Shown here: positions 44,095-57,667 of the stretch, one piece after another | How positions within the stretch are numbered: position 1 is the first letter of the stretch | Layout of the letters: each line of letters opens with the position of its first letter | Position numbers and translations under genes: made by a program | The notes under the pieces: model-generated | The model's database searches: none | What the model saw: the letters and a program-made list of their open reading frames with translations, nothing else | What the model was told of the DNA's origin: nothing | Assembly (NCBI GenBank): GCA_036898135.1 | Contig: CM072512.1 | Coordinates: 36,596,272 to 36,660,271, forward strand | Source: Oncomelania hupensis | Taxonomy: Eukaryota; Mollusca; Gastropoda; Littorinimorpha; Pomatiopsidae | DNA length: 64,000 bases | Direction: 5' to 3'

Positions 44095-44235
44095 ACACAC
44101 ATGCACACATACACAAACACACACACACACGCACGCATTCACGCACACGCACTCACCCACACACGCACACGCACACACACACACCCACACTCACACCCAC
44201 GCACACACACACACACGCACACACACACACACACC
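44095..44235 (+). repeat. CA-rich repeat
   Basis: CA dinucleotides with GC and CC variants, directly after the TTAGGG-bearing element. Confidence 0.9.
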
Positions 44236-45626
44236 AGTTGCTATAAACATGCACGTTGTGTTCCAGTGCTAAAAACGCGGAGCGCAAGAAACTAAAGCAC
44301 TTGCTTGTTGGCGCCAAATGCCTTTCAGCAGTCGCTCTCAGTTTGCACGGACTGTGACGAAAGGTATAGGTAAAAGGTGAAAGGTGAGTCTTAAAACCGG
44401 TGATCGTTATGTACAGGTACGGGAAAATGTTAACAACCTAAAACACTAACGGTACCCTGCCACCCACCATGTATTCGTTTTGACATCCACCATATATACA
44501 CACAGCACCTCCCCACCCCCCACCCTTTCCTCTCCTCTCTCTCTCTATATCTCACACACACACACATTTGTTTGATCCTACTGCTCCATACAATACAATA
44601 AATGTACTACCAACAGCCTTTAAAGTGAATCTGAGGCTTATTTATTTGAAACTTGCACACTAAAATGTACAGTATGATCATAGTAGAGTGTATTCATCCC
44701 CATTATTGAGACGACAGCTCTCCTATGAGCGTATGAACAACAAACCCACAAGCCATGTTAAAGCAAATTATTCCAAAACACTTAATTGCGAAGACATGAG
44801 GCTCCAATAGAGCGTCACAGGGTAGATCGACAGACACTGACTTTGTTGCCCTACTTAACCGAAGTTACGGGTTGAAGCATATGTAACTATGCAGTCTGTG
44901 GGTGTACTCTGCACTAGTATGGTCTGCGTTTAACTGTATACGCGTTTAGCGCTCAAAATGAGGTATTCCGAGGGAGCTCAGTCATGTGCGGACTCTCTTT
45001 CAAAATGCTCGGATACGACGTTTAGACTTGATGACAGAAATGTTGAAAAAATAACCCTGCGGGTTGGTGATAAATTTGGCCTCTCCGACTTTACATAAGG
45101 AGGCACGTCTTGCAGCAGTAAGCTTATGTCGCATTTCCCCCCCTTGTAAATCGCAGTAAGTCCTCACAACGTGTATGATGAGGTAGGTATATGAGGTAGG
45201 TAATACTAGGTAGGTACGTTTTGGTTCAGGTGAGATGCTATATCAGGAAAGTGAGGTAAGTTTCGGTTCAGGTGAACTTCTCGGACAGATTGTCATTCTT
45301 CTGTAGTTAACGGGTACTACAGATGTCTTTTCTTCCTTCTCAAAATGTCTGCAAGTCGACTTCCAGGAAGCTTTTGCTAAAGCGTTCCATGAAGCAATAA
45401 CGCGAACGCGATATCGAGTGCACAGGTAGCGAAGTGTGTTTGAGTTCACGTGCGTCGTTCTGACTCGTTGTTTTGTAGTTAACAGCTACTACGGTTGGCA
45501 TTTACCATTCTTCCTGGCTTCAGACTATAGATATAAATATGTCTACCAGATTCTCAATATTTGCTTTCTGCTTACAGTAAACACTAGCGATGCTTCACCC
45601 GGCGAAGAACGCACAGCAGCAATACC
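44236..45626. other. No gene recognised
   Basis: Mixed sequence with a short TC/CA tract near 44530-44565 and an AGGTAGGT-type repeat near 45180-45220. Nothing else is supported. Confidence 0.5.
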
Positions 45627-45628
45627 AG

Positions 45629-45687
<59 letters not shown>

Positions 45688-45859
45688 GGATACTATATGC
45701 GCTTTATTCCTAAATGAGCATTTCATAATAATGATATAATAAATATATAATCTACACAGGTCCATTTGTAATATTTTATGTGTCAAGTGTGGATTGTTTC
45801 AATGGTGCAACGGTGTCTGCAAGTTATTGTAACCGAAGTCTTAAAATATATCATAAGAC

Positions 45860-45906
<47 letters not shown>

Positions 45907-46020
45907 TGGGTGTGTGTGGGTGTGGGTGTGTGTGTGTGTATGTGTGTGTATATAGTAATGCGTGAGCGCGCCCACGATCTCTCTCTCTCTCTTTCTTTTT
46001 CTCTCTTTCTCTCTCTCCGA
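45627..46020 (+). repeat. ATC and TG repeats
   Basis: ATC runs from about 45627 to 45688, TG from about 45860 to 45946, and TC-rich sequence from 45979 to 46018. Confidence 0.95.
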
Positions 46021-46065
46021 CTTTGTTACTGTGCCAGTGGTTTGCATCAGCTCTTTAAAATAGAA

Positions 46066-47530
46066 TTTATTTTTACCACTTTCAGCTAAATGAATTTTTT
46101 TATTTAGATGCATATTTTCTAAATAATCATTTGTTTTCAAACAATGTAAGATTTCTCTAAGTTATATATTGCATCTGTAAATAACTTAGTACTGTATTTA
46201 CCTAAGCAACGTTTTGTGTAGGTAAATAAATCATGATAAAGGTAAATAAAGTGTTGCTAAATAAGGAATTACTTACTTACCTATATAATGCATTATTTAG
46301 CAGGTTATGTGACAACATCTATTTTTAATAAATGTTTCTAAATAATTAATTGTTTACCTATATAATTCATTATTTAGCCAAATTTGCTAAATAATGTGTT
46401 ATTTAGAAGATGTTGTTAAATAATGCATTATTTACGTAAACAATGCATTGTTTAGGGACTGGAATGTTCATACTTTTTCAGGGATTCGCAGAAACAAGTC
46501 GTATTACTGCGAAGTTTTGTGATAGCGATAAAGAAAATTGAAACATCGGGATTTTACGCTGTTTTGTAATTTAAAATGAAGCAACTGTTTTCATTTTACT
46601 CTATTTTTTACATTTTTGCAACGCTTACGTCTCCGGAAAATAAGGATCCATAATTAGTTTTGAATTGCCGGGATTGCCTTCAGAGTAATTCCGCCATGTT
46701 TCTTGTCAGTCCGAGCTGCAAATCCCAGGTAATTTCCAATAAGCTGAAACTTTCCGTTGGAAATTAAAATATAATTCAACTCAAAAGAAAAAAAAACTGA
46801 AAAAGTCTCAACACAGTTTTTGGGTAAATAAATACAAAAAGAAAGCATACTTTTTTGTGTTCTGACGGAGGTTATCAAAATACTGAACAATCCCGCACAA
46901 AAATGACCTTGACCTTTCGTTTGTTTTTGGGATGTACCAGACGTTTTATCTTCGATTTTTTGGAGTGATTCATTTTGGAAAAATAAATAATTAACACACA
47001 TTTTGGTTACATAATCTCTGGAAATCGCTTGCATTTAATTACAGAACGAGTCAAGTGATTAAAACCGAAATGTTCAACGAATCCTGGAATCCCCTAAATA
47101 ATGAAAATTGCAGTCCCTAAACAATGAATAGTTTACGTAGCCTAAACAATGATATATTTAACAACATCTTATAAATAATGCATTATTTGGCAAATTATGC
47201 TAAATAATGCATTTTATCCTATCCATATCCTATCTTATCCCAAAACTGCATTACATAGGTGAACAAATCATTATTTAGAAACATTTCTAAATAATACATT
47301 GATTAATACAATCTGCTAAATAATACATTATATAGATGAATAATTCTCATTTAGCAGCAATGCCTTTTATCATTTATTTATCTAAATAATGCAATGTATT
47401 GTTTAGGGAAATAATAATTTATTTACGGGGAAAATATATTATTTAGGGAAATCTTACATTATAAACAAATTATTATTTTAAAATATGCTTATATTTAAAG
47501 ATTATTTCGCTGAAAGTTGTAAATAAACAC
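46066..47530. mobile_element. Large foldback element with palindrome-rich arms
   Basis: The left arm (about 46066-46490) and right arm (about 47072-47530) are inverted complements along their length. Landmarks include ACTTTCAGCTAAAT against the reverse complement of ATTTCGCTGAAAGT, ATGTAAGATTTC against GAAATCTTACAT, and TTGTTTAGGGACTG against CAGTCCCTAAACAA. Both arms are filled with variants of TAAATAATGCATTATTTA. The centre (46491-47071) has a 126-codon minus-strand frame at 46654-47034 with no motif that I know. The overall form is that of a foldback DNA transposon. I could not find its target duplication. Confidence 0.8.
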
Positions 47531-47939
47531 CCAAAACAAATAAAGATTTTACAAATGGAATTCCATATCTGACTTACTGTTCCAGGTTGGACTGCTTTTA
47601 CATAGTGTAGTGTAGTGTTTATCCTGCTAATCCTGATTGATGGTCTGCGATGACCAACTTCCTTGGAATCTCCTGTTGTCTTTTAGGCGTTATCGGAACA
47701 AAATAATAACCGCAAATGGTGCCAGCGGAAGAGGACGTGGGCCTTGGGGTAATGATTCTTTCTCGCAAGCTGAACGCAGCAGATTATAAAGTAAGACGGT
47801 GGTAGAATCCGCGCCAGGGTTCGAGTCTCAATAGTGACGCGAGTTCATTTTGTTCTTACATGAATCGGTTTTCTTTAATGCCTCTTCATTTAGTGGTCCC
47901 TCTCTCTCACTTCACATCCCAAATTATGTTGCTGCAGTC

Positions 47940-48098
47940 CTATCCTATCCTATCCTATCCTGTCCCGTAACCCTGAGGTCGTAGGGGCACCACAGATGAC
48001 CGTTTAACCAGCATACTCCATCTTTCTCTGTCCTTAGCAGCCCTGATGGCTTCGCTCAGTGTCAAACCAGTCCATTCTCGAATGTTGTCCTCCCACCT
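47940..48098 (-). mobile_element. 159-bp RTE-like LINE end with 8-bp duplication
   Basis: The tail (TATCC repeats) begins at 47940. The rest matches the last coding codons and 3' end of the RTE-like family. CTGCAGTC flanks it at 47932-47939 and 48099-48106. Confidence 0.75.
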
Positions 48099-48299
48099 CT
48101 GCAGTCGTCAGTTGATTTTCCCGCTGATTGGTCAAAAATGGGCCGATGACAGGCTTCAATAAAAACGCATAGGTCTATGTATTGGTCTTAGAAATGTACT
48201 TGATCCCGCTTTCGGCCAGAGCCTTGAGCGGCTCTTTAAACTGTATTAAAACAAGGAATTTTCTTTTTAACATATTCTTTTGATATATGAACTGTAGCT

Positions 48300-48780
48300 G
48301 ATCCTAGATTCACAGTAAAGCATGCTTGCGCATGCGCCAAATAGATTATAGTGTAGCATTTCCAGCGACGCTCAGCGGATGTTTGTTGAAGTTATTTGTT
48401 TCAGGGGCAAACGAGGCTTTCCGCATGTGGCATCCAAATTATAGTGTAGAACTTTCGGTGACGTGTGAGTTACATTTATGGCAATGAGTATTTGTACCTA
48501 TGTTACACAGAGATATGCTAAGAGCGTAACATTTCCGACTCTTCGCCACTTTGCGCAAGTCCTATAGTTCTATAATCTTGAATAGATTTGTAATTGTAGC
48601 ACTAGTAGATCAAGGCTAAAGAAACCTTGCACGTTAGCCACAAAGATTATGGCGAATCGCTACTAGTGGAAGTTGAAGGATTCAAGGTAAAGAAGCATTG
48701 CGCGTGCGTTTTGTATATTACGGCAGAGTATTTCCGATGACATCTCTGAAGATGTTAAAGTTGGATTGAGGTTTTTATAC
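48300..48780 (+). repeat. Degenerate ~100-bp tandem repeats
   Basis: Related motifs recur about every 75-100 bp: GCATGCGCCAAATAGATTAT near 48332, CATGTGGCATCCAAATTATA near 48424, GCACGTTAGCCACAAAGATT near 48629, and GCGCGTGCGTTTTGTATATT near 48697. Several are followed by a TTTCCGATGAC-like block. Divergence is high. Confidence 0.45.
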
Positions 48781-49761
48781 AATTTGTTTTAACAAAAAAT
48801 CCTTGAGAAAGCGTCACACAGACTACAACGCGACAAAGTATTTCTTGTGGCAGGTCATCAGAAGTTCAGGCAAAATTAATTGTTAGAATCTTTGAGCATG
48901 CTACACATTATTGAATATGCCTTAGCTTTTTTCCCGCTGAGTTTTCATGCAACGGAAGTTGAAACTAGCTTCAGGGTAAGAAATCGCTGTCCATGCTGTC
49001 AGAGTGGCACCTCATTGTTGGTTTTACGGTGCTTGGCAACGATTTACAGCATTTATCTAAAACTGCTCTAGAAAATGAAGTTTTATCTTCGGTGTTCAAT
49101 GTGCTCATCCTCTCGGCCCCGTTCCCACCTATTCGCCCTTCCCCTACCCGTCCCCCTCCAACTCTACCTCCTTTCTGTTCGACCCTTCTTCTTTCAGTAT
49201 AACTCCGCTTCTTTCTCAGAGTAATTCATCTACCAACGTACATAGCATCCACTCTCCTTTTTTTTCTTCTGTCTTTTTTTCGTCTTTGTCTTGCTCTTCT
49301 TATTCTCTTTCTTCGTCTTCTTGTCATTAAACATCATAAAAGACACATTTTCACACTCTTCTTCCTCTTTAACCGTTCTCATTCTCCCCCATTATCCTTC
49401 TTCATCCTTTTTTGTTGTGTTTTTCTTTTCCGTTTAACTATTCTGCACTGGGTTGCGCAATGGTAACCATGTGTCACAGTTCCTCTTGATTTCTGGTTTA
49501 TGTCTTCTTCGTTCTTTCCTTTCCGTCTTTCTTTCTGCTTTTCTCCTCCTGCATGCTAACATGCATCCTCGTTCTCCTCTTTCTTCAACCTCTTTCTAGG
49601 CTTTCTTCAGAGTAACTCTTTCGCGCTCGCTAAGGCAATGCTGAACATTCGACAGTATGATCCATCTTGCTCTCAGACTCTGCCCTCTGGTTTTTCTTGT
49701 GCCCTCTTTCTGGTTTTTTTAATCTGTCATCACCTTTCTCAACCTCCTCCTCCTCTTTCTG

Positions 49762-49762
<1 letters not shown>
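48781..49762. other. No gene; pyrimidine-rich tract
   Basis: CT-rich sequence from 49100 to 49620 with no clear coding signal. Confidence 0.5.
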
Positions 49763-49831
<69 letters not shown>

Positions 49832-49902
49832 CACTAATATTACTATTACTACAACAACAACAACAACAATAACAACAACTACTACTACTACTACTACTAC
49901 TA

Positions 49903-49944
<42 letters not shown>

Positions 49945-49950
49945 AAGTAC
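49763..49950 (+). repeat. ACT and CAA repeats
   Basis: ACT runs at about 49763-49830 and 49880-49945 surround a CAA run at 49853-49876. More CAC/CTT-rich sequence follows to 50120. Confidence 0.95.
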
Positions 49951-50453
49951 TAAATCTTCTTCTTCTCCTCCTCCTCTTTCTACTCCTCTTCCTCTTTTTT
50001 CTTTTTTACCACCATCACCGCCACCAACAACAACAACACCCTCTCTGCTTCTTCTTCTTCTACTACTACTTCACCACCACCACCATCACCATCTTCTTTA
50101 CCACCACCACCTCCACCTCATCTTCTGTCTTTCTTCTGATGAACACTTTTGCAGTCACCGACTCTAATGATAAAACGTTTGCTATCATCATCCTTCTTGC
50201 TCGAAGCTTTCTATGAATATTATGTGCCCGGGTGTGATAGAGAAGAAGGGTCTTCGCCTTCGTCATGAAAATACCACATTCACAATTTGTTAGATTTCAG
50301 TTTTGTTTCAGTCCAGAACGCTTTATATCTCAGGTTGTAAAATAGTTCAATGAAAAAAAAAAAACACAACAAGGTTAAGTTAGTTTGTTCCTTTTTTTTT
50401 GTTGGCGCGTGATTTTTGTGTGTGTGTGGTGTTGGTTTGGCGCTAGTAAAAGT

Positions 50454-50483
50454 GGGGGGGGGGGGGGGGGGGGGGGAGGGGGA
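50454..50483 (+). repeat. Poly-G run
   Basis: About 20 G residues, then GAGGGGG. Confidence 0.9.
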
Positions 50484-50695
50484 ATGGGTAAAATGATATA
50501 CGAATTTGCAGCTTTTGTGGAACTCTCGGGATGTTAGCTTGTAGACTATTTAATGAATTTATGTTTTGCTTCTGTAACACGACAAATTTCGTGCAAATGA
50601 GATTTTGGGCAAATATGTATTAAAAGGCTAGCGTATGACGGATGGTGTTTGGGTGTGTGCGTGTGTCTGTGTCTGTGTGTGTGGCTAGGTACTAG

Positions 50696-50955
50696 GTAGA
50701 AACGCCTTTATTCTGACATACACTTGCAGCTTGAACCTCACGTACTTTCTTTTGACGGACTCCCGTTATTTTGATGTCAAAACAGTGTCCCGTTCGGGTT
50801 AGGGCTGTGTTAGGCTTAGGGTTAGGTTAAGGGTTAGGGTTTGGGTTAGGGTTAGAGTTAGGGTTAGGGATAACTTCAAAACGTGGACAAATTTGTAAAA
50901 ATGTCAAAGTAACGTTTGTAGAGTTTCATGAAAGTCATCACAACGGCGTTTCTAC
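50696..50955. mobile_element. TTAGGG-bearing element with 11-bp terminal inverted repeats
   Basis: GTAGAAACGCC at 50696-50706 and GGCGTTTCTAC at 50945-50955 are exact inverted repeats. Between them lie TTTTGATGTCAAAA at 50769-50782, CAGTGTCCCGTTCGGG, and about 75 bp of TTAGGG-like units at 50796-50870. GT-rich sequence lies on both sides. The partial copy at 43955-44094 shares the palindrome and array. Confidence 0.7.
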
Positions 50956-51488
50956 ACGTTTGTGTGTTGTGTATGTGTGCGTGTGGGAAGGGGGAGGGGG
51001 GTGGGTGGGTGGGTGGGTGACAATGAGTTGACTTGACAAATTGCAGTTGTCGGCACATTAAAAGATGATATTATAATGGGTAACGGTTTCTCAAACCAAC
51101 CGTTATGCTTGGAATTTTAAACGTCGAGTCATTTTTGTTTAACATTTGTTAAACGTACTATGCACACTTTATCAGCGGAGCTATTTTTAGAATCAATCTT
51201 GATGTTATTAATAGGCACATAAGCAAATGCAGTGTTTATTCATTTGTTTGTTTGTTTATTTAATTGTATTGTTATTGTATTGTTATTGTTTTGGGGGGAA
51301 AGAGGTTTGTTTTTTTTTATTCCATTTTTATTTTAGATAGAACAACACACACTGCAAACTATTGCAAAGGGATCTGCGACTCTGAAATTTTTTTTGTCTG
51401 GCCGCCCTTTCAACGAAATAATAAAATTAATAGCTATTGTCTTGCCGAGGTTAATGCATTTTACTGTTTTGCCCCATTCTTTCTGAAA
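50956..51488. other. No gene recognised
   Basis: A short GGGT repeat at 51000-51018, then AT-rich sequence. Nothing else is supported. Confidence 0.5.
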
Positions 51489-53362
51489 GGAAGAAATCCT
51501 CCCAATTCTTCGAGAGGAAGTTGAAGCAGCAGTGCAATCACTGAAGAAGGGAATGTCGGCGGGAGTGGACAACATACCCGCGAAATTGCTTCAAGCAGGA
51601 GGAGAAGGATTGACGCCCTCACCATTATCTGTAACAAGATCTGGCAAAGTGGCGAGTGGCCTAAACCATTGACCCAGTCGCTTGTCATCACTCTTCCCAA
51701 ACAGGCTCACATTCAGGAGTGTAAACATTACCGCAGATCAGCCTCATAAGCCATTGCAGCAAGGTCCTCCTGAAAATAATACTCAACAGGTTGAAACCCC
51801 AAGCTGAACAAATCATTGCTGAAGAGCAAGCAGGATTCAGGGCAGAGGGAAGTAAGCTTACCACTGAACAGCTGGTACAGAGGCTTGACACCACCTCCAG
51901 AGCCTATGGAATGGAAATAAGTGCAGAGAAGACCAAAATGATGACCAACAACACCGAAGGCATCAACAGGGAAATCAAAGTCCAAGGCCAATACCTCAAC
52001 ATAGTGCATAATTCTCCCTCTCACTTTCCGCCCTTCACTACTACGTTACCCCCCTCTCCAACCTTCTTTGCTTGCCGGGCCTCCCAAGTATCGTAACGAA
52101 GCGTTGTGTAATCACCCCAGGCCAGCTACGCTTTATCGCACCCCCCCCCCCCCCTTTTACTGCTGACTTAGCAGCCTCGTAGTTCGGCCCCCCTCTTAAA
52201 TATCGGTAGCAGTGTTAGTAATGTACGCGCTTTCTGAGTCGGACAATGATGTGTAATATGTGCCGTGTGTATGTGTGTGTGTGAGAGAGAGAGAGTGAGA
52301 GAAAAAGAAAAAAAGACAGTCAGTCTAGTGACAAATAATACATATAATATTTATGTTATATATAATGTTATTTTTCGTGTAAGCGTGAGTGCGCGCGATA
52401 AAGTGTGCAAACATGAGCAATGTAAGCCTAATTTTTAATACACACAAATTTGTCAATTCTAGTCATTCCTGATGAACATTGTGTTAATCTATAATTGATT
52501 TAACCACCCTAGTGTCAAAGGCTGTATGCAGGTAGAATGTGTATACATGTATGATTGCGTTTGTCATTCAGTATTGCTTTTTTTTTCTTTTTTCTTTTTT
52601 TTTTATTGTGTGCTTTTCTTCTGTATTTAAACATAAGCGAATTACATATAATTATACACATCTGAGTACCCCATGCGCACCAAGATTTCTTCGATGTAAA
52701 AGTTGAAGCGAAATAAATTGTCTTGTCTTATGTCTTATGTCTTATGTCTTATGTCTTATAGTTGAAAATCTTTAGGAACCATTGTATCAGACATTGGGTC
52801 CCGACAGGAAGTCCTCTCCATGATCGTACAAACAACTGCTGCCCTGACAAGGTTGAAGCCAATTTAAAAAGAGAGGACCATCAGTCTACATTCCGAGGTA
52901 AGGCTGCTGCGCTCCCTTGTCATTTCCATCTTCTTATACGCTTGCGAAACATGAACCTTCACAGGAGATCTACAACGAAGAATACAAAGCATGGAGATGA
53001 GGTGCTACAGAAGACTTATGGGCATTTCCTATACCCAGCACATCACCATCACCGACAGACCATCAAGCAAGCCATTGGACAACACGATGACATGTTCACA
53101 GTGGTGAAGAAACGGAAACTCCGATGGTATGGCCACGTCACCAGAGCATCAGGCCTTGCAAAGACCATCCTGCAAGGCACGATGCAAGGAGGCAGAAGAA
53201 GAGGGAGACCAAATAAGAGGTGAGGGGACAACATTCGAGAATGGACTGGCTTGACACTGAGCGAAGCCATGAGGGTTGCTGAAGATAGAGAAAGATGGAG
53301 TACGCTGGTCAAACGATCATCTGTGGTGCCCCAACGACCTTCAAGTTACGGTATAGGATAGG
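51489..53362 (+). pseudogene. RTE-like LINE with internal deletion and nested insert
   Basis: The fragment starts in the RT region (LREEVEAAVQSLKKGMSAGV, then DNIPAKLLQAGG). At about 51850 it jumps from EQAGFRAEGSK directly to the region after the FADD box (EQLVQRLDTTSRAYGMEIS), so about 450 bp with the catalytic motif are missing. It is interrupted at 52011-52757. It continues from 52761 through the QEVLSMIVQTTAAL region and GRRRGRP to a short GGATA tail at 53352-53362. Stops and frameshifts are many. Confidence 0.82.
52011..52757 (+). mobile_element. 747-bp insert with TGTCTTA-repeat tail
   Basis: The RTE reading stops after CATAGTGCATA and resumes at ATAGTTGAAAATC. The insert ends with AATAAATTGTCTTG and about five TGTCTTA-type units. 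ATA at both edges is the only duplication visible. A poly-C run (52141-52153) and a GA tract near 52282 lie inside. No long frame is present. The tail suggests a non-LTR, non-autonomous element. Confidence 0.55.
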
Positions 53363-53650
53363 TTGTTGCTACGTATCAATCTTCGCGTTTTTTAATGGGC
53401 AAGTTATTTCTGACGCCCTCGTTGATACCTGAAACCGTTGTCATTTTGCGAGACATTTTTAAACGCAGGACCCATGTATATTCCACAATGCGTTGTTTAT
53501 GTAAAAATTCTTGTTTGAAACACTAGCTTACAGCTGCGACATCTATGTGAAATTCGTATAGACCTCGTTTTCTGACTTACGAAACGATACGACACGATTA
53601 TATTGGAATCACATTTCAAAACAATATTTTATTTTGTATTTTATTTTGTT

Positions 53651-53653
<3 letters not shown>

Positions 53654-53705
<52 letters not shown>

Positions 53706-53790
53706 GGAGAAGAGACTGGGACAGATCTAGACAGAGACAGAGTGAGACAGACAGACGAGAGAGAGGGAGACAGACAGACAGACCGAGAGT
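53654..53790 (+). repeat. GA repeat and GACA-rich tract
   Basis: GA runs from 53654 to 53700 and CAGA-type repeats to about 53785. Confidence 0.9.
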
Positions 53791-54066
53791 GGAATGGGGC
53801 TGTCAATCATTTACAGAAAATTTTGATCGCTCTATCATCGAAATCACGGCAGTCGCAATGCAGGGCTCGTAAGGAAGGGACGAGCAACACTGAATTATAC
53901 TGTTTACGAATTGAATTAAAACAACAAGAAGATAGAATAGGACCTACCAAACTATCTTTCGAACATTATTATTCCCAAATAAACCTGCTTTGGAATAACC
54001 ACCAGAATGGAAAGAGTAGTAAGATGGCCTGTGCTAAAAGTCACTCAGTTCAATGATCTGGAAACG

Positions 54067-54878
<812 letters not shown>

Positions 54879-55379
54879 ATCAGCCACTGGCCTCTTCCTC
54901 CACTCCATGTAGGCTTAACTTATTGGCAGATCATGCTGTGGTCCCACGAAAGCTAACCCTGCCTACATCTCCGTTACGCTTCCTTCCCCAAACCCCAGCA
55001 ATTTGTGCGATGAGAGAACAAATCCACGTTTAGCTTGTATGACACCTTGTTGGTTGGAGCTTTAGTGACCTCGCTTCTGCACGTAATGCTTAGTACTTCA
55101 GCAGCGGATCACCATAATTCTGGGTGCGAAAGCTTGTCTGCATAGTACTCCAAACTGATGGAAACCTGTTAGAAAGCCACCTACTCTTTCGATACTAAAG
55201 TCGGGCCACCGCTATCAGTATCAGTAGTTTCCGTCGTTTAGCAGACGACACGTTAATTGTTCCTCGCTTGCTGTTTCCCATTGGCCTCATTCTTCCTCCG
55301 GCCTATGGAGAGCTTTTACCGGGGAGATAACTAGCTGTCTTCATGCAGCAAAAGCTGTCAATCCAGATAAGTGAGGGAG

Positions 55380-55446
<67 letters not shown>

Positions 55447-57419
55447 TTTGTATAGGCACTTACAGTACCGCACGTTTGCCGCAAACTCCAAAGAGTGATT
55501 CTCTCTGTTTATCTGGATGATGTTGGAACTGGCGGTTAATGTTGATGTCAAAAAGCTTTTTGTCGTTGTTTACACTTTCGACACGCTATACAGGTCTGTG
55601 AGAGTGCAGAATAATGTTTACCCCGACACTGCAATCAACACCACATCTTTCTTTTTTTTTCTTATCTTTTTTTGTGTTGGTCTGGTTCATAAATAATTTG
55701 TCGTAGTTCCTATTTGGCTTCCTCCCCTTTCTCTTTCCGGAGACAGTTATGATTAATTCCTTGGACTGTCAGTTCAGAAAGAGTATATAGTCCAATCTAC
55801 AAAACAACAGACTTCATCTGATTCCATGTTTTTGTTGACCTTCAGGTGGGTGTTTTTTTCCCATAGCTGTCATGGCCTCTACCGCTTCGTCCCCTCCCTC
55901 TCCCCTCCCTCTCCCCTCCGATTCCTTATAAAAGGACTTCAGAGGCGTAATTCTTTGAACAGTTCAGAGAAAGAGAGAGAGACAGAGACACAGAGAGAGA
56001 CAGAGACAGAGCATGCTTTACTAATCTATTTTCTTTCAATCACTCATTCAAATTTTTATTGACCTTCGGTTGTTGTTTTTTCTAATAATATTACTTTTTT
56101 AGGCTTATAAGGCTTTATACTCCTTTCTTCTTTTACTTAGGGTCTTTATTTCCACGCCATGAAAGAAAGAGAGAGACAGAGACAGAGAGAGCAAGAGAGA
56201 GAGACAGACGGACAGACTGACAGAGACAAAAACAGAGACAGATAGACAGAGGGAGGCAAAGACAGAGACAGCATAATCTGCAAACCCTTCAATATAAATT
56301 TCAGTCCCCGATTTGATAACCTTTTTCCAGTGCGTCTGTATATGATTGACTTCAGATTTAGGTTCTTCTAACCCCCTGTATTACAATTAGAGGCCTCCGT
56401 GCGTCATTATTTGGACAGTTCAGAAGTGAATCATCTGCAAAAGTAAGGGATGTGAACGATTAAGCTTAATGGATTGTAAGCCTATAATTATTTTCTCCTT
56501 CTCGTGTTATATTTCTCCCTCCATTCCCTTCTTCCTAATAACTTTTCAAGGCATTTCTGTGTTTATGTTTCTGCTTGTGTGTGCGGGAGTGTGTGTGTGT
56601 GTGTGTGTGTGCATGTTTGTGTGTGTGAATGCGTGTGTGTTAATGTGTGTGTGTGTGTGACTCTGTGTTTGTGACTCTCTATGTGTGTTTGCGATTGTAT
56701 GTATCTGCGTGGGTGTGTGTGAAGGAGGGGGGGGGGGGGGCCGTATGTGTGCTGTCTGTCTGTCCTTCCATTAACTTTCAAAAGGAAGCATTATTTGAAG
56801 AAGAAACAACTATAGAACCCTATTTTTACAGTTTCCAAACTATCAGCGTTTTGTTACACGTCTTTGATTGACGTCTTGCAAATATGGAACGAACATTGTT
56901 TTCATCATCCGATGCGTGTAGGAGGAGTGCATTGCTATTTTCAAAACTAATTATCAATTTTACTTCAGAACTAGAATTCGACCTATTGAAAGAGAAAGGC
57001 AGTTAACGGTTCTCTCATGTTTTTGCAATTTCAGGAATCCAGAATCACATGTTGTAAATGTTAGACTGGATTACGAATAAATAGATCTTAGACGATCAAC
57101 ATGATAATGTTGTACTGGAATATGGGTGTAATACCCCCCCCCCCCACCACCACCACCACCGTAATATGAATGTAGATTTAACCCTAAACCCCACCCCCAC
57201 TTCCTCGTTTTGTAGATCAGGAAAAAAATAATGGCATCAGGCGTAGGTTTACGTATCTAGACACGTGTATTCATGAAATCCTATGTTAAGTTTCTCTGGA
57301 AATGAAAACAAGAAAAATAATAGAACCTGCCATTACAAAATTGGAGAAAGCGACGTGTTTTTCTCACTTTAGAAAGACTCAATTCAAGCAAATAATCGGG
57401 CAAACGGCGTGAGTAGGGT

Positions 57420-57425
<6 letters not shown>
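54879..57425. other. No gene; several microsatellites
   Basis: TC runs at about 55382-55440, GACAGA tracts at 55970-56010 and 56165-56275, GT at about 56588-56665, poly-G at about 56728-56740, and poly-C with CAC at 57137-57160. No coding region is supported. Confidence 0.5.
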
Positions 57426-57465
<40 letters not shown>

Positions 57466-57590
57466 AAGCTGCAATAAGCGACTAGTTCACTCACTCCCAC
57501 CTACAACCACATTTATGAACACGCGTAATCACCCACATTCACCTTTAAACACTCAAGAACACACACTCAAATTACGGAATTTCATGCTCA

Positions 57591-57664
<74 letters not shown>
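57426..57664 (+). repeat. Two GA repeats
   Basis: GA runs at 57426-57459 and 57593-57664. The second directly abuts the 3' tail of the LINE fragment that follows. Confidence 0.95.

Positions 57665-57667
<3 letters not shown>

Noticed and set aside
47755..47835. tRNA gene or tRNA-derived SINE, from a GGGTTCGAGTC box
   Set aside because: The B-box-like sequence is good, but I could not fold a cloverleaf and the A box is poor.
50796..50870. Chromosome end or fusion point, from TTAGGG repeats
   Set aside because: The array is short and degenerate and lies within a repeated element with inverted ends; a second copy is at 43.9 kb.
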